Shown: positions 32,981 to 45,244 of the stretch, piece after piece
How positions within the stretch are numbered: the stretch's first letter is position 1
Layout of the letters: each line of letters opens with the position of its first letter
NCBI GenBank assembly: GCA_036768485.1
Contig: JAVLUZ010000154.1
Span: forward strand, 34,499,513-34,563,512
Direction of reading: 5' to 3'
DNA from: Mermis nigrescens
Lineage: Eukaryota; Nematoda; Enoplea; Mermithida; Mermithidae
Length of the DNA stretch: 64,000 bases
Translations under genes and position numbers: made by a program
Notes under the pieces: model-generated
Told to the model about the DNA's origin: nothing
What the model saw: the letters and a program-made list of their open reading frames with translations, nothing else
Databases searched by the model: none

Positions 32981-35900
32981 AAATGACAATGCTGCTCGAA
33001 TAGGTAGGTACTATAGGGCACAGCGCTTGATATTTGCATACGGCAAAAAATTTTAAGGCACGTCGCGCAACCAGCTAACGATTTAATCAGAAGGAAAATT
33101 ATAATTTAGCGTAAACAACAGCCATATAGTGCTGTCCTTCAAAAGCGCCACATTCAAAATCAGCCCTAAAAAACCCACCCCAGTGCTCCCCCAATATGAG
33201 TGCCAGTCGCAAAATTTTTTGTCAGCATCCTAAGCTGACCCAGGCCAACGCAACAAAATAATAATTGTGTTTCAGGATACTTCCAATCATGAGATCTCAA
33301 ATGTCATAGAAGTTCTTAAAAATGGCGTCATTTTTAAGAAAAAACGACCTACCGCTTCAATACAAATCGCAAATAACAAGTTTCATAAAGTTTTTATGTT
33401 GGTCCACCTAGATAATTTTTATATTTTTCTTGCTCATGACCTTAGGCTACAGTGTACCCTGAAAGATGGAGTTTAAAAAACCCACATTGGTCTTAAAAAA
33501 CCCACTTTAAATCTTTTTGAAAACCACTTTATATTGAAGAAAGTAGTGTCCTGCACATGCTAACATCAGAAAGTTTCCCATTCGAGTTTAACTTTTTTTT
33601 GAAAAGTTCCAAAAGAAGAAATTTTCTTTAAAAAAATCCGACTTTTTCCTAAAAAACCCACTTTTTCCTTAAAAAACTTACTTGAATATTCGTCTGAATT
33701 ATCTATTTATAGCATGCATTGCTATTGATGAAACAATGCTTGCGAGCATCTGTAGGCCTGCCAAGAATGTTTTATTTATGCTTTTGCTGTGGATGTACCT
33801 TTATTCTCAACAGTTTTGTAGTCAACTTGACAAATTTGTGCACAAAAAATACTTGTACGTATGTTCTACGCAAGGCTGCTCATGCATATAAGCTCAAATG
33901 AGTGACTTCTTGGTGCTAGAATATGTAAAATACTAATCCCTTTAATATTTAGAGGTTTAAAAAAATTTGAAGTGGATTTTTTTAAGACCGACGTGGGTTT
34001 TTCTGAGTCTTACTTTGAGGGCATACTGTAATTTCAGGGTCAAAAGGAGGAAAACTAAATTTGAAACGGTTTCCCAACATTAACCCGCAGGATAACATGA
34101 ACTATGAAAAGTGGGTTTTTAAAGACATATGTTTTTTCTGAGAAAATGTGGGTATTTCAACCACACACATTTGCTAATTCTATCCATTCAGCTGGCAGAC
34201 GAGTGGGTTTTTTAAAGGACAGTAATATATATAACGAGTCTCAACTAACAAAAAACTTATTGGTGCACTTAACTTCTAAAAATTCCATGTCAATCGAAAA
34301 TTGTCCTTGCACGTCGATCTTAAAAAACTTTTAAGCGGCAACACTTGGGAAACGGTCTAAAATCACCGTGACACATAGGTTTCTAAGAAAAATCTCAAAA
34401 ACGTTAAGAGAAGGTGTGGAAAAGAGATTTGAAGTTAACAAATTTTAGAAATACTTTTATACCATTTTTGAACAAAATTTGCTTGCTATCGAAATATTTC
34501 ATCAATATATTTCCGATTTGAACTCAAGACTGTCATTTAATACATCTATAAAAGCAGACTATTAACAAAACATTCGGGTAGGTATATACTTATGTAAGTT
34601 TTTGTCGCTATAAAGAAGTGCCTGCCTGCATAGGCGTAGCCAGAATTTTTCCCTGTAAGTCAAAATGATTGTCAAAAAGACCGGAATTAAAAAGTTTAAA
34701 ATTAAAAATTTCTAAAAACCGTGTTTTTCTGTGTTTCAGACGGAAATTTTTAATGCAAAAGTTGGAAAAAGGGACGGAGAGCTATCAGGAAAGAAAAACT
34801 CGGAACAAACTCCTTATATACATCTGGTACATTTTTTTAGACTTAAGATCACTGTTTAGTGTAAACAAACGCGCCCAACTGGCGGATCACGTTTGATTCC
34901 TGGTACATTTTTAGACTCGAGATCATGTCCAGACTCATAACTGGAGAAGTTAATAGGAAAAACAAGACAGAAACACGTTTAACACACCTAATTTTTGATC
35001 TTACACCTCCCGAAAAAGCTAAATGTTGATGTAAATAAAGGCGATTTGCTGTGGCGTGTACCTATTAGAAAGTACTTTAATTGTACTCTATTCGACCTAT
35101 TACGACTTCAGACGGAGAAAAAAACGAACAAAAAAACGGACAAAAACCTATTTTCTACCATCCATCACGTTGTAAACTTTAAAAATCTAAGCCCAGTTTG
35201 CAGCCTTTGAATCGTAGTACGTTTGTATGTGAAAACTTATGTTCCGAAAAATATTTGAGATATTTATTAATCAAAATAGGGAAAAACGCGTTTTTTCGCC
35301 CATTTCACACCTTGATTTCGAATTTTACACCCTAACTCTATATTGCGTTTTTCTAGACGCAGTTTGCTGCGACGTGTATCCCTCAAAAGGTACTATATTT
35401 CTGTTTTAATTAATTAATCCCGACTTGAAAGCAGAAAACTTGGCAGAGAAATCTTAGATAAAATCTGTTTTTACACCATCCACTATAGTGTAAAGTTTAA
35501 ACCCTAGATTTAACTCCGTATTTAGTGTTCTAAAATTTGCTGGTAAGCAGAAAAATTTAATTTTTGAGCCGTAGTACATTTCTACCAGAAAAACTTTCTT
35601 GGGACTCATAAACCGGAGTCTGCACGGATTATCGGACAATTTTTGTAATGCAAAAATGCTTTATAGTGATAAAATTTCAAAATTGAATCAATTTAATTTT
35701 TTGCCATTGATGTTCAGGCCGCGCCACGCTGATTGCAACAATTTTATCGCAAAAATGCGTTTTAGAGAGGTAAAATGTCGGAATTTATTGGCGCTTCGCG
35801 CCATTTCGATAAATTATTGATTTTTTATTCTTCGACGAGACTCCAGAAATCGGCTAAAGTGTATTAGTGAAAATCTGAAAATGCAGTTTTAAGAGATAGA

Positions 35901-38900
35901 AAATGCTACTGATCGTTATATTCATTACAGTACACTAAATTTACAATAACAAAATGTTCAAAAACTCGTTTGTCTCCACCGTTTTTCTTTTTCCCAGCGA
36001 TTTGGTTGACATTATAGACCGAACTCAAAATTTTTTTCCACTTTTTTCCGACTTTTTTCCACGTTTTTTGGGAGGTCTAAAAACGTTTAAAATAGAGCTC
36101 CTGTGTTGAAAAATCAGTGTTTTTTAAGTAGAAAATTTTATGTACACATGCAATAGCGGTGATTGATGCACTTTTTGTATAAAAATTTCGCGCTCTACAA
36201 GAAATATCACGATCAGTATACTTTATTTATGTTGAAACTTGAATTTCCTTCCTTTAATAAAGCATTTTAGCCAATTCTGAAGTCGTTTTTGACAATTAAA
36301 ACTATAATTTATCAAATGGCGCGAAGCGCCAGAAAATTTTGAAATTTTAGCTCTCTAAATCATTTTTGCATTACAAAAACTGTGCCGAAGGTAAGGATTT
36401 TCAATCGTAGTAGAGTTCCAGGACTAGATTATCGATAAAAATGCTGCAATAGGCGCCGCGCGGCTTAAACATCAATAACAAGTAAGAATTAAATCAATTG
36501 GGCGCGAAGCGCCGAAAAATTTTTGTACCTAGTTTCACTCCTCTAAAACGCATTTTTGCATTACAAAAACTAACTGAATCCGTGCAGAAGATGAGGATTC
36601 TCAATCGTGGTGAAGTTGTAGACCAGATTGTCGATTAAAATGCGCAATTGGCGCGGCGCGGCTTAAGGATTCATAATAAGTAAGAATTAAATCAATTCGG
36701 CGCGAAGCGCAGAAAAATTTTTGAAGTTTTAACTCTCTAAAACGCATTTTTAACATTACAAAAATTTTCCACAAATGCCAGCCAAGCCCAAAAATTTTTT
36801 CCATTTCCCAAAATTTTGGTTGACAAATAGACCAAAAAGTGGAATAAAAAAACGGTGTTTGTCTCACCATTTTATGTAGGATGGACTATCTGCAAAAAAC
36901 ATCGGTTTTTCATCATTAACGCTCAATTTTTAAACGTTTGTTAGACCCCTAAGAATGTTAACCAAAATTTGAAACATGGAAAAAAATTGGGGTATGGTTC
37001 ACATTGTGCGTGAAACAAATCGCTAGGAAAAAAACGGTGATTGGGTGTACATTTTGCTTACATATCAAATAATACAGTAAAGGGAAAAAAGTTAATTATA
37101 AGTAAAAGGAACATCCTGTTCATATTTTTAAATCAACTAATAACATCAACATAGCTTGTTTGCTCTAGCCTCTTTAGCAATACCTTACGATATTGTTCTA
37201 ATAATTCTTACCGACGTGAACGTCTAGCTTGAGGTAAATATGAATTGATTCAACGTAATCACAGAAAGTTGTTGGTTTACTGCTGCTGAAACCCGTGAAA
37301 TGCACAAGTAATACATACCTGTGTAAAACAGGATATTAGTAAAATACATAGACGCACCCATTCAGTGATAAAAATTGTCGCTTCATTGTTTTTCGAATCT
37401 TATCAATCTCGTTCAATTCGAAACAAGCGGCACCCACGGGAGTAGCCAATCAGCTGGCTCCTCGATCACAACTAGCAATGTCATACATATGCAGGAAGCC
37501 ATATTTTTGACATGCGAATGGGGTTTTGCAATCTAGAACCCATAATAGAAGAGAAAATTTATGAAATAAAGCGGAGCCATGCTGACGCAAACACGACACC
37601 AGATCTTCTGATGCGTAGAGTCGATGTCAGTGTCAAGCGGGACGCACCAGCTTAAAATATACCTGCTTTACTGTTTATTTTTTAATCTAATGCTTGAATT
37701 CGCTCAGCAAACCAATTTCCTTATTACTGTAAGACCCTATATCTCCATCGCTCGACCGATGCGACCTCTACCAAAAAATTCACAACCGACTTTCGAGCAA
37801 GAGAAAAATCGAGTGCTATAGTGATAAGCAAATCAATTCTCCGAGTGAAGTCATGCACTAGGGTAAGTACCAGACTGTACCATAATGCGCTTGCAAAAAA
37901 TTAGAATCATTTGATAGCTTAAATTTAATGCGCATATACGTGAGGCTACAAAAGTCAGTTTGAGTCCGATGCTGTTTCGCCGCTAGACAATATATGTAGG
38001 AAGGATGATCCTATATCCCGACAAACTATAGAATATCCTTCTTGTCATGTAATTGTTTACATTTTTGTAGCCATTTTATACTATTCAAAAAACTCGAAAA
38101 TGTTACAGACTATAGGTAGATGCTTACCCCTAATCCGAAAGGACCAAAGTGTATGCGAACTGATTCAATTTCATAAATTTTACGTTAAATTTTATTGGAC
38201 AGTTCGGCTAGGAAAATTTTCACAAAAGCTTGCGCACGAAAAGCACTATTCAGATCTTGAGAAAATAGATAGGTATACAAGTGATTTTTGAACAACCTAA
38301 ACAGGTAGTACAATTTCGCACAATAATACGATTCAGGAGCCTGCCGATGGCAACGCAAAATTCATTAATTTAGTCTAAACCAATTTTGTAAAGGATTCAC
38401 ATTGATTCAAAATCGTCACCTATGCACAAAGTTCCGTAAAATAGGCTATAAACAGTTGTATGCATAGGTGGGCAGCACCGAAATTCTCGGGGGGGGGGTG
38501 AAAAAATTTCTGGGGGGGGGGCGAAAAAATTTTTGAAGGTCAAAAAATGGTCTTAAAAGTGGTCGTATGGAAAAAACACCATTTTTCGACGTTTCTCATC
38601 AAGCTCTATCCAATGGCATCAAAAATTGCTAAAAAAGCAAAAAAAATTTTCTGGAGGGGGGTATTTTGATTTCTGGGGGGGGGTATTTCAACTTCTAGGG
38701 GGTGCATACCCCCAACGCCCCACACGTGTGGTTGTATGTCATTCAACAGCATAAAAATGCACATTTATTTGATAAAACGATAACACAAATTAACTGTTGC
38801 TTATCTATAGTCTGTTTCATATAACTTCGTGCACAAATTCTAAGAATTTTCATCGACAGTAGAACGAGGGTTACGATAATTATATATCAGGTCAATGCTA

Positions 38901-39050
38901 TAATCGCAATCTGGCAGCTTATTGTCGAAGATGGTTTTAAAATTTATGACCGAAGTTGTGTGAAACAGACTATAAATCCGGTACAAATATGTGGTTTAAA
39001 ATGATAGTACAGCAAAATATGACGTGTAAAAAGGGGAGTAAGCACAAAAT
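32981..39050. other. Gene-poor interval
   Basis: Between the OTUD7-like and CINP-like genes. Contains the second 0.9-kb repeat, hairpin-rich DNA (35.7-36.9 kb) and one G-rich repeat (38.46 kb). Ungapped frames such as 37624-37821 look like chance. The UBA exon of the OTUD7-like gene would be expected here or further upstream of its first known exon. Confidence 0.4.
34838..35640. repeat. 0.9-kb interspersed repeat, second copy
   Basis: See the copy at 2436. It runs into a hairpin-rich region with GGCGC palindromes at 35790, 36318, 36501 and 36698. Confidence 0.6.
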
Positions 39051-39292
39051 CTATAAGCCGGCTTCAATGGATAAAGCGTCTATTTGCATTTCTAGATTCT
39101 CGTTAATCAGTGGCTGGTGCATCCAAGCGGCTGAGCAAAAGGCAAGCATTGGCCGACTGTTGGCAAACGGTAATGATTCCAACACGGCAACTTTACAGTC
39201 CGCTTCGCTTTGAAAACTCTGACTCGCTTTTTTCACTACTTGAAGGACATCGTCGAAGTCCCATGTTCGCAATAATGTTTTGCAACTTTCAG
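39051..39292 (-). CDS. CINP: CINP-like exon 2 (terminal)
   Basis: Two bases complete the split Thr codon, followed by 79 codons and stop. The W-HQP motif (AWMHQPLINENLEM) is the best-conserved piece of the C-terminal CINP helix. Confidence 0.87.
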
Positions 39293-40327
39293 CTTAAAAC
39301 GCGAGTTGCGTTCAATGAAGAAAATAAAAGCAATCGCAATGTCGAATAACCTGAATAAAATTACCGAAAAAAGCGAGGAATTTATTTCGTTATAAACCTT
39401 TCTGCAAGTTATTTGTTTGAATAAGAGAATAAACCTAACTTCTACCGTCCCTTAAATTACCAATTTCAGTAAAAAATCGGAAAGAAATGACAATGGAAAG
39501 ATTTGGTCGTGATAAACGTGCTTTCATTATTAGAATGATACGAAATTAAGCATATTTTTGAAGCATTATATGTGTCTAGCAAGAATCCCCCATTTTTAGC
39601 AAATAACTCAAGTCGGACATAGAGTACCTATTGCAACTTTCAAGCAGCTAGTAATTGTAATAAAGCATGCTTTGCATTAATTAAGCCTACTTATTATCCT
39701 ACCAGCACGTGGATGCCTGCCGTATTCATACTGTAAAAATTAATGAGTTTTTTGCCTCAAACATTTTACTCCACATAAATTATAATAAGTCAACATGAAT
39801 TATAACTGCTCATAGTCAGCCAGCGAGCTAAAAAAACATCATCAAAGAATGAGTTTATGGCGCGAAGCGCCGAAAATCTGACATATTTGAGGAAACACAT
39901 AGCTCAAAACGCTTAAAACAGCACTATTACGAATTTTTTGGAAACTTTTAGAAAATTGCGAATTCTGGGGAAGGGGTGTTCTATGATAAAAATATGAATT
40001 TAATATTATTTTACTTCTTCTAGAGATGAGGCCAATCAAAGCCACAAGACCCGTGTGAAAATCCTGGCATTTCGCCGCGATATTACGAAATTCGTTAACA
40101 ATAACGGACAACTTTTGGCATAATGCATGAATTTCGAACTTAGTACGCTCCTCATCGAAGTCGTAGCATGTCTGAGCTGAGGCTGACGGGTCAAGCAACA
40201 GAATTCGCTTATTAGCTATCTGCTCTACCAGATTTAAACCTTGCGAGTTCAATAAGCACCATTTAGACCAAAGATTGCAAACATCGATACACAAGTCTCT
40301 GAATCTCCGGCTATATTGCAATTCCAT
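39051..40327 (-). CDS. CINP: CINP-like cyclin-dependent kinase 2-interacting protein (two exons)
   Basis: CINP binds CDK2/Cdc7 and ATRIP and acts in replication-origin firing and checkpoint signalling in vertebrates (family knowledge). Exon 1, 40327-40015, starts at ATG and ends AGA-AGA-A|GTAAAA. Exon 2, 39292-39051, follows acceptor GTTTTAAG and ends with TAG. Together 555 nt, 184 residues; human CINP is 212. Similarity seen by eye: FRDLCIDVCNLWSKWCLLNS and EQIANKRILLLD against the N-terminal coiled region; LCQKLSVIVNEF; LLRTWDFDDVLQVV; and the C-terminal AAWMHQPLINENLEMQI against SMWLHQPYVESDSRLHLES. The N terminus is shorter than human, so a small upstream exon is possible. A TTTATT (AATAAA on this strand) lies about 290 bp past the stop. 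A repeat begins about 30 bp inside the single intron. Confidence 0.85.
40015..40327 (-). CDS. CINP: CINP-like exon 1
   Basis: 104 codons plus one base. Contains the KW-LN--G---IAN-+I-LL pattern shared with CINP and the second helix LCQKLSVIVNEFRNIAAKC. The open frame continues into a repeat with a hairpin at 39859; that is intron. Confidence 0.85.
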
Positions 40328-41571
40328 TTATCTTAAATGTATCTATTATTACCCATATTTTCGGAAATAAGGTCTAAGGAGCGATCAGAGTTGAAACAAA
40401 ATGTATGAAAATATTCTGTGCAATTAAGCAAAAAAAAACTAATTTGATATCTTAATATCATCTACGATAAAAAATTACAAATTTTCTTTTATGCTGTAGC
40501 AATGCAAAAATGAGCACTCTTGCCATACGTGTATGTACGCAAGAGGAATTTGTGAGGTTGAACAACAAATTGTTTTCATGTGATTTATTCCGACTTAATG
40601 AATGAATACAAACTACAAATATAGGCTTCAAAAACGAAATGGATAAAATTATGGATTTTCTGCAGGCTTTATGTTAATAGGAATGATAGAAATGAAGAAG
40701 CGAGCAAGACAGCACAATGAAAAAATAGAAATTAATTGTAGATTTAAGTGATTCAAGGTATTTTTAAGAGAAAAACTTTGAATGCACTAAGATAAATGAT
40801 TTCTGGGTGACCCATAAAAACAGTACAAAATGTTTTGATCATAACTCTAGTTGTATCAAACATGTCGCAAAAATGTAAATTTTCCTTTTGAATCAGCAAA
40901 TAAAGGGCAACAAAGTTGTAAAGTTCCGTTAATTTTGTTTGCTATTGCCTTTTTGGTTTACAGTTTTGTAAACACGACTTTTTTTGTAAGTTAAAACGGA
41001 AAATGTTGCTGTCTAATGGTGTTAATTAGTCAATTTCTGCTTGATACGTCAATCTGAATTGTTTTGACAGTAATATCCGTGACAACGTCTTTATTCTACT
41101 GTTTAAAGTCCTAAGATTCAGAATTATCAATTTTATTGTTCGTTTTAGCCCAGTTGTGTGGGTTTTTCATCACGTTACACTTGAGCTGCGTTTTTATTCT
41201 ACAAAAAGGGTACACAAAAATCGTAACTATAAGCTTATTCTAAAAATCCAAAGCCACAAAGTTAAGACTTTGGTGAACAAAAGTTAAAAGGAAGAGTTTA
41301 CGTACCCTTTTTTTGCATTATTCAACAACTTTTTCCGATTGTAACTTACCAAATAAGTGATGTTTACAAAAGTGTAAAGCAAAAACGCAATCTACGGAGT
41401 AACTCACTAAAATTTTGCAATTTCGTTGCATTATATTTCTTTAAAAAAACGTTTATTACTTTGCGCGACATTCAACGCAGATATAATTACGATAAAAACA
41501 TTTTGTACCCTTCTTACGGGCCACCGTGTATGATACATTCAATACCACCTCACTCACGTTAGGGGTGAACC

Positions 41572-41660
41572 GACATTAAAGCGCACGACATTACAGCGCC
41601 GACATTAGAGCGCGCGACATAAGAGCGCGCGACATTAGAGCGCGCGACATTAGAGCGCAG
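41572..41660. repeat. GACATTAGAGCGCG minisatellite
   Basis: About six tandem copies of a 13-16 bp unit GACATTAGAGCGCGC, with AAA or ACA variants in the first copies. Confidence 0.85.
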
Positions 41661-42089
41661 CCATAATGGATGTTTTTCACGCAAGAGCAAAGGTTAACTA
41701 CCTACGCATGAATATATTGGTATCAGGTAGTGATAAATGCATTCGATTCCTTTTGTTTTGTAAAGCAATGAACAGACTTCTGAATTCTTTCGGCTCAAGT
41801 AGAGGAGATTGGAAAGTCCCAGAAAGTTACGACAAGGACATTTTCTAACTGAGTTCGGGGTGGGCAGTTCATATTTGAAAGAATTAGGTGGCGGTCGACA
41901 TTATCAAGCGAGTTACAGGCTGTTGAAGTTCATGTGTTTAAGGATAGGCGATACCAATGTCTTAGGCTTAGGCTTAGTTATGTGCATACACATTGATGCC
42001 AGCGCATGGGCTAAGCCTGAGAAAAGTGGATTGCGGAGCGAGTGAAACGAGCGGAGCAATTTTCGCTCCATTTATGCCTTAGGCTTAGC

Positions 42090-43747
42090 CAGTGATCGTA
42101 CGGGGACCCGACCCCGACAAACCCCGGCCTAAACCCCGACCCCCGACTGAGGGCATGATTTTTCGAGTCGGGGTTGAACCTTTTTTCGGGGGTGAAATAT
42201 AACATTTTATTTGTTGGTACATAGAAGAATTGTATAAATAGCAAATAAATTCGGCACAAGGACGATTCATTCACCAGCAAAATTAATATGTTTAACTCGA
42301 CACTCGCGATATTTCATAAAAAGTACGCCTGGTCGCCATGTTGTTAAGACGTACATACATGTTCGCATATTTTCCATTATAAAGTGCGCCGAAATTACAG
42401 CGAAATCACAGGCGTAGCCGGGGGGAATGGAGGCACATGCCCCCCGGAATTTTTCAGAAATTATGTTGATTTTTCTGGCGCAATGTGTCCAGAACATCGA
42501 GTTTAAAAAGGCACAAACGTCAAAATTTTCCGGCGCTTCACGCCGAGTCATTATTATTTATTGTTATACAGATCCAATGAATTTAAAAGCTTGAATCTGT
42601 TAAAATAATCCAGCACTTCGCAGCACTTTAGTGATTTAATGCACTATTAGTTCATTGAATGAAACTGCACATGCTTCTTGAACATAATAGTAAAAGTGCG
42701 AAAATGTTTGCGTACCAATTTATCTATTCTCTGCTTTGTTTATCTTTCTTTACAAGGACACATAATTCTATTTTAAATGAAAGGAAAGGCCAAATTTTCT
42801 TGTTTTTGCGCATTTTCTGTTTTCTGAACTAGTCAATAAGAAGGCCACAAATGGGCCTGAAAATGGTAAGAACAAAATTCTCATTGATACATCTTTCAAT
42901 GACTTATTGGTTACGATGCGACCCGTTGCTGCGCTACATACTTAGCAGAGGTCGAAAAACGCATTACAGCTCAGAAGTTTTGTGCATTGTAGGTGTTCAT
43001 CAATTTTAAGTTTTTTTGGACTTAATTCAGAACCGAGATTTTGCCAATTTGCGAAAATTTTAACTTTACTAATTAAAAATTAGAGTGCTTTTTTACAAAA
43101 TTTCCGGGGGTGAAAGAGATTTTTAGGAGGACAGAAAAGGTAAAAGGATTAGGAATTTTTAAAAATTTTCGACGCTTCGCGCCGCAATTAGTTTATCTGT
43201 TCTGTATGATTTAAGCGGTATAAATTGAGTTTAATGAGTAAAAACGTCAAAATTTTCCTGCGCTTAGCACCGCCGATTGTTGTCTTAGGGCGGTAAAATA
43301 TGACTGAATTTCTTGATGCTTTGCGCCACTTATGATTTCCGAACTGTTTGTCAATAAAAAGGCGTAAATTCTACATGAAAACGGTGAAAATTTCGAAAAT
43401 TTTCGGCGCTTCGCGCCATTGGCTCCTCTACAATCAGTGCGCCATAGAAAACCGTTATGAAAAAACTGTGGAAGAATACGAAAAAGCGAGAGCGATTAGT
43501 GATTAAAATTGAAAGTAATGCTAAATTGCTAAAACCATGCTTGAACTTGGAATGAAAATAAAATGTTGAACATAACCAGCTTTATTAGTATGCTCTACAA
43601 ACAAGTGAAGGTATCGTTTTTATCCTTTTCAAATTGGTATGTAATCATGCAATGTTAATTGTTAATCTTCAACCCCGACCCCGAAAACCGGGGTTTTTCA
43701 TCCCCGACCCCGATCGGGGGTTAAAATCCTACCCCGTACGATCGCTG
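42090..43747. mobile_element. 1.66-kb hAT-like non-autonomous element
   Basis: Starts CAGTGATCGTACGGGG, ends CCCCGTACGATCGCTG; perfect duplication GGCTTAGC at 42082-42089 and 43748-43755. Subterminal regions are runs of CCCCGAC. Interior hairpins near 42530, 43168 and 43405. No transposase recognised. Confidence 0.92.
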
Positions 43748-44605
43748 GGCTTAGCCCATGTCTGGCACCAATCCGAATCCGCAAGCAATTGCTGTCGCCA
43801 CAAATTGAAAATTGAAAAATACGCACTGCACTTTAATATCGGCGCTCTAATGTCGCTGAGCTCTAATGTCTACATGCCCACGTTAGGATATTCACGTAAA
43901 ACAGTAGTACGTGCGGAAAATTGAACCTAGTGACTGAACAAAGGTTCTTTGCCCAGTGTATAAAACGCGCATTGTTGTCAATATTTGAATAATATTAAAC
44001 GATTCTAGAAATTGATTAACAAAGGAGACCATTCCAAAATACAGTCATACTCCCGTCCCATTTATAAAAAGATTATGCAACAATTTAACGGATGGAGTTC
44101 CAAGTTATTCATATTATGAAGAAACTTGTCAAAGCCAGCGTGCACTAGACGTCATTAGGTACAGGGAACGATAAAAAATCTTGAGTAGAAATCTACTAAA
44201 ATTGTCAGTATTTTAAATTCGTATTTTTTCCAAAACAATCGACGAAACGTGGTTACTTATGCCATAAAAAAAGTTAATGACGCGAACATTTTCCAAATCT
44301 CAGCCCGGGGTCTGTCTGACCCATCTATAGTCAAAAAGATTAGACAGTGAGCATGAAATAACAAATGCTTCAGAATCCTTCAGTCATTGCTCATGTTGCA
44401 CAGACAATGAACGCTCGAACATTGCAACTTGCACCTATTATAGATATTACCTAATTACTCAAGTCAATTACATAATCGCTATTCAAAAGAGTGAAAAATT
44501 TTGAGCAATTACAGAGTAAATGAGTCAATAACGCGGTCTATGTACATGTAATTTAGAACAAAATCATCGAAGTAATGATCATACTGTTCAAATAGAAATG
44601 TTTAC

Positions 44606-44682
44606 CTGCTTAAACTGCATAAAGTAGTCGTATAGCAGCCGCTGAATTAAGAACGACCGTTTTCCTATGATTTCTTGTAACA
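44606..44682 (-). CDS. Exon-like block, unidentified
   Basis: Between acceptor AATAGCAG and donor CAG|GTAAAC, 25 codons read LQEIIGKRSFLIQRLLYDYF-MQFKQ with no stop. Not recognised; it could belong to a gene lying between the CINP-like and RPUSD2-like genes. Confidence 0.25.
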
Positions 44683-44990
44683 CTGCTATTTATCACTACA
44701 AGTACATCAATATAACATTTTTGTGTATTATCTAGCTGGAATTTCTAAAAAAACAACCCGCCAAGTTTAATGAACATAGAAGAGGGGAAGTAGAGAAGAA
44801 CGATCGTAAACTAATCGGAATCAAGCCTACATCAAACTGTAAGGGCAGGCAAAGCAAATAATGCCAAACATGATGGATTTATACGGATCGAATGATAAAG
44901 AAAGACGATATAAAACTTTATTCTCGAACAATATAAAAACGAAAAATAAGTAATAATGTAAGGCTCCGTCGATAAAATATATTTTGTAAA

Positions 44991-45044
44991 TCACAATTTT
45001 TTCGCCCATTCTGGCAAATCTGTTTCGTATTCCCAATCCGATCC
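44991..45044 (-). CDS. Exon-like block with stop, unidentified
   Basis: Acceptor CATTATGTTAG followed by GSDWEYETDLPEWAKKL and TGA. The Trp- and acid-rich composition is unusual for chance AT-rich DNA. Too short to identify. Confidence 0.2.
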   Translation of the reverse strand, partial: GSDWEYETDLPEWAKKL

Positions 45045-45166
45045 CTAACATAATGAAACATTATAAAAGGCCAATTTACGTATATCACAAGATGTTACTC
45101 AATTTAGCGATTACTACGCTTGCATTGATAGCAAGATTTCCGAATTTTACAGCCGATTTTATTAAT

Positions 45167-45244
45167 TTTTTATTCTCTTATTTTCTTCTTCCGTCAAGTC
45201 GTTTTCGTGTCGCACAGAGAGCTGCATCTCGCAGAAATGGGTTC
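45167..45244 (-). CDS. Exon-like block with stop, unidentified
   Basis: Acceptor CTTCTTGTTAAG then THFCEMQLSVRHENDLTEEE-NKRIKN and TAA. Charged, protein-like. Not recognised and not phase-linked to its neighbours. Confidence 0.2.

Larger units (their letters stand above)
41553..43887. mobile_element. Possible outer element with GACATTAGAGCGC arms
   Basis: A left arm of tandem (c)GACATTARAGCGCG units at 41572-41655 and an inverted right arm at 43836-43872, with CACGTTAGG flanking both ends. The hAT-like element at 42090 is inserted within it. Borders are inferred. Confidence 0.4.

Noticed and set aside
43634..43924. 96-codon plus-strand frame rich in Pro/Arg
   Set aside because: It reads through the CCCCGAC-rich end of the hAT-like element and the arm of the outer repeat.
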